DNA from: JAMIFN01 sp035906235
GTDB taxonomy: Bacteria > Pseudomonadota > Gammaproteobacteria > Burkholderiales > Burkholderiaceae_C
Reading direction: 5' to 3'
NCBI GenBank assembly: GCA_035906235.1
Contig: JAMIFN010000032.1
Coordinates: 1 to 12,019, forward strand
Length of the DNA: 12,019 nucleotides
The first letter of the stretch is position 1. Each line of letters opens with the position of its first letter. Below, one piece after another: positions 6,498 through 12,019 of the stretch. The notes beneath the pieces were generated by a model. It worked only from the letters and a program-made list of their open reading frames with translations, did no database searches and was not told where the DNA came from. Position numbers and translations under genes: made by a program.

Positions 6498-8489
6498 TTA
6501 ATCAGGGAATCCCAAACTGTAGCTGGCATTGCCAGCAACCACCATTTTTTCAATGAAAAAATAAATGTTGCTGGTCTTATGGCGATATATTTGCCAATAA
6601 TAATGCTCGCCTGTGCCGGCATCAAAAATGCCAGCGCTACCTAGCACATTATTTGCATCAGCAACCGATATAACTTCTGAAACTGGAACACCATTGTCGG
6701 TGTAGTCATTGCGTATGGTTCCATTCGCATTAAACAAAACAAAATCAGAATTGGTGAAAAGATTGGCGCGTTTGCAACTCGACATGTAAAGGTATTGGCC
6801 AGCCAACGCGGCTCGTTTTGCGCTGGTATCCATGCTAACCAACTCAATATCTGTTGAATTGATATAAATAGCAGCCAAGGCATCGACGCTATTACCAATA
6901 CAGTCCGCAACTAGTTTGGCATTGTCAAAGCCAACCATTATTTTATTCAATCCTGAAACACCAGAATGATTAACATTGGAAAAATTGTCCGCCGTGCTAA
7001 CGGTAAGGGTTTCAGGCGATTGAAATGCCAGTGTTTTATGACCAGATCCGGCATCGGAAAATAGCGCCGTCACATTGCTTTGTGAGCTGGCATTGGCGAT
7101 ACCGCTGGTAAATTTGGTGTAACCAATCGCACCACCGGCTGGAGCCACCGCACCTTGGGGTAACATCAAGTTGTAACTGACATTTCCAGAGGCCTCGGCG
7201 TTTTTATTCAGAATAATGTAGGCATACGAGTTATCTGCACGCTTGTAGCGATGCAGTTTCAGGAAATGGGTAACCCCATCGTTAGTGGTAAATCCAGTGG
7301 CACTAAACGCTTGGTTCAGCGCTATTTCAGGCAAAATATCCGTTTTTGGGACTCCATTATCCTCATATTTGTCCGTAGCTGTACCATCGGCATTAAAAGT
7401 GAAGGTGTCTGTACTTACACCCCCATTTGTGCAGGTTGTAACAATAAATGTTTGACCGTGTATCGCGCTGCGGTCCGCATTTGCAGCCACATTGATCGGC
7501 GCAACTGCAGGGCTGGCCAAATAGATATTTTTAAAACGGTCGCCTTGGGTGTTATTGGCGCAAGTAGCAACCAAGTTGGCGTCTAAGCGCGTAATCAGGT
7601 AAGTGCCATTGGCTTCGCCTGAGAAGCTGACATTATTTGCAAAATCATCGGTCGTGGATAGGGCCAAGGTCTCTGGCGTCAGGAACTGAAGCGTTTTATG
7701 CCCCGCGCCAAAATCGGATGCGTTCGCCGTTACCGCGCTGGTAGAGCTGGCATCACTGACACTGCTGATGAATTTGTTATAGCTCACCGTTACGCTTGAA
7801 ATGGGTGTTGCTGTTGCCGCAGGCGCTGGGGTGTTAGTTGCCGTTGGCGCTGGCGTGTTGGTTGCCGTTGGTGCAGGCGTGTTGGTTGCCGTTGGCGCTG
7901 GGGTGTTGGTTGCCGTTGGCGCTGGGGTGTTGGTTGCCGTTGGTGCAGGCGTGTTGGTTGCCGTTGGCGCAGGCGTGTTGGTTGCCGTTGGCGCTGGGGT
8001 GTTAGTTGCCGTTGGCGCTGGGGTGTTAGTTGCCGTTGGTGCAGGCGTGTTGGTTGCCGTTGGTGCAGGCGTGTTGGTTGCTGTAGGTGTGTTGGTTGCT
8101 GTAGGTGTGTTGGTTGCTGTAGGTGTCGATGTAGCGGTGTTCGTGCTTGTAGGACTTGGTGTTTGTGTATTGCTTGGCGTTGGCGTCAAGGGCACCGAGG
8201 TATTGGTCTGAATAGGTAAAGGGGTGTTGGTAATGACGGGTACCGAAGTGTTGGTCGGTAAGGGGGTGTTGCCTGGCAGTGGGGTATTAACCGGCACTGG
8301 GGTATTGGTTTTTACAGGCACCGAGGTGTTGGTAATCGCCGGTACTGGCGTGTTGGTTGTACCAGGAGACCGCGTAGGAGTGGCGCTGGGCACAGGAGGA
8401 TTAACATCTGAAGATCCACCACCACAAGCACTAAGCGCAGCCGCGGCAGCTATTAGACTGATACTGCCGCCATGAATTATTTTCCGCAT
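6498..8489 (-). CDS. Putative surface lipoprotein: Pro/Thr-repeat stalk plus two tandem homologous C-terminal domains
   Basis: The 663-aa product starts with a lipoprotein signal peptide (MRKIIHGGSISLIAAAAALSAC); LSAC places the lipidated Cys at 22, and Gly at +2 suggests outer-membrane sorting. Residues about 30-120 are loose Pro/Thr repeats (NTPLP, TNTSVP). Residues about 122-228 are near-exact TNTPTA then TNTPAPTA units, probably an extended stalk. Two similar domains of about 210 residues follow, starting at Y237 (YNKF) and Y457 (YTKF). Both contain GHKTLxFxxPETLxxST, a mid-domain Cys pair (ATC...TTC; ADC...SSC), F.FNA.GT..D.Y.DNGVP, H.....HR/YRHK and an ending GN.SY.L..P. AAAGG lies seven bases before the ATG at 8487-8489. 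I do not recognise the C-terminal domain; a surface or adhesive role is inference from architecture. The 3' half looks more A/T-rich than neighbouring genes, suggesting transfer. It stands alone with its own terminator. Confidence 0.85.
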   Translation of the reverse strand: MRKIIHGGSISLIAAAAALSACGGGSSDVNPPVPSATPTRSPGTTNTPVPAITNTSVPVKTNTPVPVNTPLPGNTPLPTNTSVPVITNTPLPIQTNTSVPLTPTPSNTQTPSPTSTNTATSTPTATNTPTATNTPTATNTPAPTATNTPAPTATNTPAPTATNTPAPTATNTPAPTATNTPAPTATNTPAPTATNTPAPTATNTPAPTATNTPAPTATNTPAPAATATPISSVTVSYNKFISSVSDASSTSAVTANASDFGAGHKTLQFLTPETLALSTTDDFANNVSFSGEANGTYLITRLDANLVATCANNTQGDRFKNIYLASPAVAPINVAANADRSAIHGQTFIVTTCTNGGVSTDTFTFNADGTATDKYEDNGVPKTDILPEIALNQAFSATGFTTNDGVTHFLKLHRYKRADNSYAYIILNKNAEASGNVSYNLMLPQGAVAPAGGAIGYTKFTSGIANASSQSNVTALFSDAGSGHKTLAFQSPETLTVSTADNFSNVNHSGVSGLNKIMVGFDNAKLVADCIGNSVDALAAIYINSTDIELVSMDTSAKRAALAGQYLYMSSCKRANLFTNSDFVLFNANGTIRNDYTDNGVPVSEVISVADANNVLGSAGIFDAGTGEHYYWQIYRHKTSNIYFFIEKMVVAGNASYSLGFPD
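7807..8124 (-). repeat. In-frame tandem repeat array (24-bp and 18-bp units) encoding the lipoprotein stalk
   Basis: Ten consecutive 24-bp units run from 7831 to 8070; on the + strand each begins GTGTTGGTTGCCGTTGG or GTGTTAGTTGCCGTTGG. They encode TNTPAPTA. Three 18-bp units (8071-8124, GTGTTGGTTGCTGTAGGT) encode TNTPTA, and one degenerate 24-bp unit (7807-7830) closes the array. Units differ only by silent changes: GGCGCTGGG type at 7879, 7903, 7975 and 7999; GGTGCAGGC type at 7855, 7927, 8023 and 8047. All units are multiples of three, so gain or loss keeps the frame. Confidence 0.95.
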
Positions 8490-8629
8490 CGGAAAGCCTT
8501 TACATATATTGATACAAATAACGCTGTGATTCTATGTGTGATTTTTACAAAATCATGTCAATCACGCCACATTTTTCTACGAGCATTTGCCGCTTAGACG
8601 CCATGCGTCGCTGTCGAGGCTTGGATAAG
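8490..8629 (-). promoter_or_regulatory. Upstream region of the lipoprotein gene, candidate promoter
   Basis: On the - strand a consensus TTGACA lies at 8561-8556 and TAGAAT at 8534-8529, but 21 bases separate them, longer than the usual 16-18, so pairing is doubtful. The tract 8500-8560 is A/T-rich. A short perfect hairpin GACGC (8597-8601)/GCGTC (8605-8609) lies further up. Confidence 0.35.
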
Positions 8630-8768
8630 AAGGCTCAGCAAAACACCAAATCCGCCTCATGCGAGCGTAGCGAAGCAATCCACACCACACCACCAAGAAA
8701 ATCAAGAACTTGTGGATTTCTGCGTCGCTTCACTCCTCGCATGAGACGAGGTTTTGCAGCGGCTCCTT
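8630..8768. repeat. Imperfect palindromic repeat (REP/MITE-like) between lptC and the lipoprotein gene
   Basis: The left arm has CTCATGCGAG (8656-8665), AGCGAAGC, then AATCCACA (8677-8684). The right arm reads back as CTCATGCGAGGAGTGAAGCG and ends AAATCCACA (8711-8745, reverse complement). Weaker pairing extends outward: AAGGCTC...AAAAC at 8630-8644 against AAGGAGCC...AAAAC at about 8751-8768 in reverse complement. The loop is 8685-8710. The core 'GCGAGCGTAGCGAAGCAATC' resembles hairpin repeats I recall from many bacterial genomes. The right end overlaps the lptC stop codon (8767-8769), so the element may also shape the lptC transcript end. Confidence 0.7.
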
Positions 8769-9360
8769 AAGGCAAAATAGTAGCGGAGACACCTTGTTGC
8801 ATCGTGAGTATGCCCGTGCTAGCATCCCAATCCAGCGTTTGCCCGGTGAGGTTCAGATTACCCCGGCGGATGCGCACGCCATTTTCACCACGCAATCGAT
8901 CGCCCTGCTGATATACCCGCACATACGAGCCTTGTAATTGCAGTTCAGGGCCATTTTGCGGAGATTGTTGCACGCGCACCTGCCCCGTCAGGGTCATATC
9001 ACTGCCATCGTCGCGCCCAAAGGCACGGGCAGCTGTAGCATGGCTCAACAGATATTGGTTTTCGGCGTTGGCGACTTGACGCACCAATCGCAGTTGAGAA
9101 ATCTCAACTTCTTGGCTGCTGTAGTGCTGCATCTTGCGACCCTGCAAGACCTGTTCAGCTTGGCCATTGGCAGCGTACACGGATGTGAAAAAATTGACCA
9201 TGTCGTAATCGACATGCCGTGCAGATACCAGCATGGGGGCAACGGGTGCTGCCGCTGGCGTGTTGCGTACCAAATACCAAGTTCCCAGAGCCAATAACGC
9301 CATCAGCGTAGCAGGCAGGTACAGGTGCATCAGCTGTAGCAGTCTTGATGATAAAGACAT
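8767..9360 (-). CDS. lptC: LPS export ABC transporter periplasmic protein LptC
   Basis: LptC is the bitopic inner-membrane component of the Lpt bridge; it takes LPS from LptB2FG and passes it to LptA. The 197-aa product (E. coli LptC is 191) has one N-terminal membrane helix (LYLPATLMALLALGTWYLV, about residues 13-31) and then a periplasmic beta-jellyroll. Typical residues are HVDYDMVNFFTSVYAANGQ, LxGxKMxHY-like LQGRKMQHY, ENQYLLSHATAARAFGRD and the GNLNLTG strand. I chose the ATG at 9358-9360 because it places the helix at the N-terminus. The open frame runs up to 9450 but that extension (CRRSAGADAAPTHPP) is not LptC-like. The ribosome site is weak. kdsC lies 133 bases upstream on the same strand. 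lptA, which normally follows, is absent; the palindromic repeat starts at the stop codon. Confidence 0.88.
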   Translation of the reverse strand: MSLSSRLLQLMHLYLPATLMALLALGTWYLVRNTPAAAPVAPMLVSARHVDYDMVNFFTSVYAANGQAEQVLQGRKMQHYSSQEVEISQLRLVRQVANAENQYLLSHATAARAFGRDDGSDMTLTGQVRVQQSPQNGPELQLQGSYVRVYQQGDRLRGENGVRIRRGNLNLTGQTLDWDASTGILTMQQGVSATILP

Positions 9361-9493
9361 AAACGAAAGAGCTTTAAAAAAAGGGAATCCCGCTGAGCCT
9401 AGTGGTGGGTGGGTGGGTGCGGCATCAGCGCCAGCACTGCGCCTACACAATGCAACCCATACTTAGGCCGACTTTTAGCGCGCTGCGCGCTTC

Positions 9494-10105
9494 CTAGCGG
9501 TCTTGCTGCGGCGTCGTATGCAAATTGCCCGCACGATGCTTGTCCAATTGCACTTGGTATTGCCCGCAGGCTTGCAGCAGCACATCCACCAGCTCGCGCG
9601 CAGCACCCATGCCACCTAGGATCTGGGTCACAAAATGCGCGGCAGCTTTGGCTTCGTGATGGGCGTTGGCAGGTGCGCAGGCAAAAGCCGCGTGATGCAA
9701 CAGGGGCAAATCAGGCCAATCGTCGCCCATGGCTGCGGCTTGGCTCCAATCTAGCCCCATGGCTGCCAAGAGTTTTTCGGCTGCTGGTAGTTTGTCTTCG
9801 GTGCCCAAGGCAAATTGGGTGATGCCAAGATGCATCAAACGGGTGCGCAACGCGGGCGAATCGCGACCACTGATGATGGCGGGCACGATGCCTGCGCGTT
9901 GCAGCATTTTGAGGCCATGGCCATCGAGCGAGTGAAAGGCTTTAAGCACTTCGCCCTGCTCGGAGTAATACAACCGACCATCGGTCAACACACCATCCAC
10001 ATCAAAAAACACTACCCGCACAGCCTTGGCGCGGGTTAATAGGCTATCTGGCAGGGCAAGCGCCACACGCGGCGCTAAAGATGGGGCGGGGACGGGAAGA
10101 TTCAT
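9494..10105 (-). CDS. kdsC: 3-deoxy-D-manno-octulosonate 8-phosphate phosphatase KdsC
   Basis: KdsC hydrolyses Kdo-8-phosphate to Kdo plus phosphate in the cytosol, for the LPS inner core. The 203-aa HAD-family protein has all four motifs: DVDGVLTDG with nucleophile D35 and acid D37, ISGRDS at 78-83, the lysine in GTEDKLPAAEKL (K105), and MGDDWPDLPLL with acidic D128, D129 and D132. It is capless (C0 type), and the C-terminal GGMGAARELVDVLLQA matches the KdsC tail. The ATG at 10103-10105 is preferred over a GTG seven codons upstream. Its N-terminal extension of about 25 residues is usual in betaproteobacteria. It lies 41 bases after the unrecognised gene and 133 bases before lptC, all co-oriented, so a shared transcript is possible. 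The usual upstream partner kdsD is missing. Confidence 0.93.
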   Translation of the reverse strand: MNLPVPAPSLAPRVALALPDSLLTRAKAVRVVFFDVDGVLTDGRLYYSEQGEVLKAFHSLDGHGLKMLQRAGIVPAIISGRDSPALRTRLMHLGITQFALGTEDKLPAAEKLLAAMGLDWSQAAAMGDDWPDLPLLHHAAFACAPANAHHEAKAAAHFVTQILGGMGAARELVDVLLQACGQYQVQLDKHRAGNLHTTPQQDR

Positions 10106-10146
10106 AGCCCAACATCTTAGCCGCACTGACCGCGTACGGAGGAAGA

Positions 10147-10755
10147 TTATTCGTCCGATAAGCCTATTTTGCTGTTGCCGCTACCCTGTGGCCGACCACC
10201 CGTTGGCCCGCGTGGCGCTTTGCGCACTTCGCCAATTTGGGGCAAGTCGCTGGCATCCCAGGGCATCAGTGATGCATCGGGGTAATAGGCCGAGCTGGCG
10301 CCCATTTGCGATGGTGCGAAGTCGGCCATTTGCGAAACGGAAAAAGTGCTTTCTGCCCCCGTGGCGGAGTGTTGGTGGTTTTGCAGCATGCTAACGGGCA
10401 AGCCCCAATACACATCCAGCAAAGGGATGCCGCGCGAGTCGGCCACGACACCACAGCGTTTTTCAAAAGCCTGCGTGCGCTTGATCAATTGCGATTCGGT
10501 CAAATCGACATGCTCATGCATTTTGATAAGCAACGAGAAACCTCGGGTGCCGCCCACCACTTGGCACGATCGGATAGCTTGGTCCAAATCGACTTTGCGG
10601 CAAGCGTCTAGCGCCATCAAACGCAGCACTTCTTTGTGCTCGGGGTTAGGTGCGGCAGCTTGCTGCTGCGACATGGGCTTGAAATACTCGCGTTCTTGCC
10701 CAGGCTCCTGGGGCTTGTCTGCTTCGTTCTTTTTGCCAAATGAGAATAGTGCCAT
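10147..10755 (-). CDS. Hypothetical protein of unrecognised family
   Basis: This 202-aa protein has no signal peptide or membrane helix, so it is probably cytosolic. The N-terminus is charged and low in complexity (MALFSFGKKNEADKPQEPGQ). Residues about 38-125 form a predicted mixed alpha/beta core (HKEVLRLMALDACRKVDLDQ, VVGGTRGFSLLIKMHEHVDLT, QAFEKRCGVVADSRGIPLLD). The rest is disordered-looking, rich in Ser, Met, Pro and Gly, ending GGRPQGSGNSKIGLSDE. I do not recognise the family and suggest no function. Coding status is supported by the long uninterrupted frame, its place in a co-oriented run 41 bases before kdsC and 152 bases after ppsR, and composition like its neighbours. The ATG at 10753-10755 starts the charged N-terminus; a weak GAG lies nine bases upstream. 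Confidence 0.85.
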   Translation of the reverse strand: MALFSFGKKNEADKPQEPGQEREYFKPMSQQQAAAPNPEHKEVLRLMALDACRKVDLDQAIRSCQVVGGTRGFSLLIKMHEHVDLTESQLIKRTQAFEKRCGVVADSRGIPLLDVYWGLPVSMLQNHQHSATGAESTFSVSQMADFAPSQMGASSAYYPDASLMPWDASDLPQIGEVRKAPRGPTGGRPQGSGNSKIGLSDE

Positions 10756-10907
10756 GATGGTGCTCGCTTGCGTGTTTTGTTATGTTCTCGGCTGGAATCG
10801 CGCCGCCGCATAAACCGCCAATGTATGCGTCAGCGAATATACCAAATGCCCTTTAAACGGGCAAGGCCGAAGCAAACGACAAAAACCCGTTGCCGTAGAT
10901 CTTCGCA

Positions 10908-11729
10908 TCAATAGGCCAGCTTCTCGGGCTGCACCACCTGCAAAATCGTGGTGGCAATTTCTTCGATAGATTTGGTCGTGGTGGATAACCAACGAATGCC
11001 ATAGCGCCGCATCATACGCTCGGCCTCATGCACCTCTTGGCGGCAATTGTCGAGCGCGGCGTAGCGGCTACCGGGGCGGCGCTCATGGCGAATTTGCGCC
11101 AAACGCGTTGGGTCTATGGTCAAACCAAAAATTTTGTCCTTGTGCGGCACCAGCGCAGGCGGCAGCTCGTCGCGTTCAAAGTCTTCAGGAATCAGCGGGT
11201 AGTTAGACGCTTTAATGCCATGCTGCATCGCCAAATACAAGGAAGTTGGCGTTTTGCCGCTGCGCGAAACGCCCACCAAAATCACATCCGAGCTGGCCAA
11301 GTCTTTGTGCGACTGGCCATCGTCATGCGCCAGGCTGTAGTTGATGGCCTCGATGCGGTTTTGGTAGGCCTGCGACTGACTGATGTCATTAAAGCGCCCC
11401 ACGCGGTGCAGCGATTTAATGCCCAGCTCCTGCTCCAACGGCTGCACAAACATGCCAAACATATCGAGCAACATGCCGCCGCAGCCTTCGCGGAAAACCT
11501 GCAACACATCTTTATCCACAATGGTGGTAAAGACAATAGGGCGCACGCCCTCCACCTGTGCGGTGTGCTTGATGCGGGCTATGGCCTGGTCAGCCTTGTC
11601 GATGTCGTCAATAAAAGGCAGGCGCACATGGCGCATCGGCATATCAAATTGCGCCAAAATCGCATTGCCAAAAGTCTCCGCCGTGATGCCAGTGCCGTCA
11701 GATACAAAAAAAACGCTGCGGGTATTCAT
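10908..11729 (-). CDS. ppsR: PEP synthase regulatory protein (DUF299 kinase/pyrophosphorylase)
   Basis: This bifunctional cytosolic enzyme switches phosphoenolpyruvate synthase off by ADP-dependent phosphorylation of a threonine and on again by phosphate-dependent dephosphorylation. The 273-aa product shows the family pattern throughout: FFVSDGTGITAETFGNAILA at residues 7-26, FTTIVDKDVL, FGMFVQPLEQELG, HRVGRFNDISQSQAYQNRIE at 108-127, the P-loop GVSRSGKTPTS at 153-163, ASNYPLIPEDF, FGLTIDPTRLAQIRHERRPG, and MMRRYGIRWLSTTTKSIEEI near the C-terminus. The ATG at 11727-11729 is the family start, with GGAG about ten bases upstream. Its partner ppsA, often divergent from it, is not adjacent: upstream are a dispersed repeat copy and tRNA-fMet. 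The symbol follows E. coli usage. Confidence 0.95.
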   Translation of the reverse strand: MNTRSVFFVSDGTGITAETFGNAILAQFDMPMRHVRLPFIDDIDKADQAIARIKHTAQVEGVRPIVFTTIVDKDVLQVFREGCGGMLLDMFGMFVQPLEQELGIKSLHRVGRFNDISQSQAYQNRIEAINYSLAHDDGQSHKDLASSDVILVGVSRSGKTPTSLYLAMQHGIKASNYPLIPEDFERDELPPALVPHKDKIFGLTIDPTRLAQIRHERRPGSRYAALDNCRQEVHEAERMMRRYGIRWLSTTTKSIEEIATTILQVVQPEKLAY

Positions 11730-11755
11730 GCTTAATCTACTCCAGCCAACTTCTA

Positions 11756-11790
11756 CTTTGATAGCTGCTCAGGCAGGTTTGGCGGCCTAA
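11756..11790 (+). repeat. Dispersed intergenic repeat, copy 4
   Basis: TTGATAGCTGCTCAGGCAGG then TTTGGCGGCCTAA. This is the copy that best links the others: it shares AGCTGCTCAGGCAGGTTT exactly with copy 1, ATAGCT...AGGCAGGTTT and CGGCCTAAA with copy 2, and TTTGGCGGC with copy 3. It lies just upstream of ppsR. Confidence 0.65.
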
Positions 11791-11810
11791 AGTGCCAAAA
11801 ACGGCCATAA

Positions 11811-11847
11811 AAAAACCGCTTGAAGCACAAGGCTGCAAACGGTTTTT
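11811..11847 (-). terminator. Terminator of tRNA-fMet
   Basis: AAAAACCG (11811-11818) pairs with CGGTTTTT (11840-11847). On the - strand the stem lies about nine bases after the tRNA CCA end and is followed by a run of seven T. The A/T tracts on both sides make it potentially bidirectional. Confidence 0.75.
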
Positions 11848-11855
11848 ATTTTATT

Positions 11856-11932
<77 letters not shown>

Positions 11933-11944
11933 TTAAGAGGCGCA

Positions 11945-11975
11945 ATTGTAGCACGGTTTGTGCGGCGCAGCACAA
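11945..11975 (-). promoter_or_regulatory. Candidate promoter of tRNA-fMet
   Basis: On the - strand TACAAT (11950-11945) is a strong -10 element, 12 bases before the mature 5' end of the tRNA. A possible -35, TTGTGC (11975-11970), is 19 bases upstream, slightly long. The spacer holds an inverted repeat TGTGC/GCACA (11959-11963 and 11970-11974 on +). I see no recognisable feature in 11976-12019. Confidence 0.5.
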
Positions 11976-12019
11976 AGCCTTAAATCTCGCCTTGGCCACT
12001 GCCGCTGTGGTTTAAAAAT

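Noticed and set aside
6423..6644. Possible 73-aa + strand gene overlapping the lipoprotein 3' end
   Set aside because: It overlaps the lipoprotein coding end antisense and has no family pattern; it looks like a shadow.
7807..8124. CRISPR array
   Set aside because: Units are contiguous with no spacers and are in frame inside a coding region.
7801..8211. Open + strand frame encoding a Val/Ala/Gly/Leu-only repeat protein (GVLVAVGA units)
   Set aside because: It is the antisense reading of the 24-bp array; the repeat simply lacks stops in this frame. The sense frame has a signal peptide, a ribosome site and real domains.
8534..8770. Open + strand frame of 78 codons upstream of the lipoprotein gene
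   Set aside because: It reads through the palindromic repeat; composition is low-quality, and there is no family pattern or ribosome site.
9478..9490. GC palindrome after kdsC as terminator
   Set aside because: The stem is short and on the - strand is followed by AAAAGTC, not a T-run; it could be chance.
10848..10862. GCCC/GGGC hairpin after ppsR as terminator
   Set aside because: Only four stem pairs and no T-run.

Overview
The window looks like a chromosomal segment from a betaproteobacterium of the Burkholderiales, most like the Comamonadaceae. Reasons: the protein styles of PdxJ, RecO, KdsC, LptC and the PEP-synthetase regulatory protein; GC-rich coding sequence; and short intergenic repeats built on a 'GATAGCTGCTCAGGCAGGTTT'-like core, which I associate from memory with that family. 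The genus cannot be fixed from sequence alone.

Layout. 1-279: 3' end of a membrane transglutaminase-like (TgpA-type) gene on +. 492-1235: pdxJ (-). 1291-2205: a CrgA-like LysR regulator (-), divergent from an SDR oxidoreductase at 2343-3116 (+). 3123-3947: recO (-), tail to tail with the SDR. 4279-5697: the ammonium channel gene amtB (+). 5698-6497: a non-coding tract with a decayed IS5-family transposase (-), an intergenic repeat copy and a strong terminator. 6498-8489: a large lipoprotein gene (-) with a Pro/Thr stalk encoded by a tandem DNA repeat and two homologous C-terminal domains. 8630-8768: an imperfect palindrome. 8767-9360 lptC, 9494-10105 kdsC, 10147-10755 an unrecognised gene and 10908-11729 ppsR, all on -. 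11856-11932: initiator tRNA-fMet (-).

How the genes work together. Most are conserved housekeeping functions: vitamin B6 synthesis, recombination repair, ammonium uptake, Kdo and LPS export, and control of PEP synthase. Several clusters that are usually conserved in this group look broken. recO and pdxJ, normally adjacent, are separated by the LysR/SDR pair. kdsC-lptC lacks kdsD upstream and lptA downstream. amtB has no adjacent glnK. With the transposase remnant, four copies of one dispersed repeat and a separate palindromic repeat, this suggests a rearranged, repeat-rich genome.

The most unusual locus is the Pro/Thr-stalk lipoprotein. Its C-terminal half is visibly more A/T-rich than its neighbours, and it carries an in-frame 24-bp/18-bp repeat array that could vary in length. 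I see no CRISPR array, phage module or multi-gene defence system, and I cannot support a claim of a new multi-gene system here.
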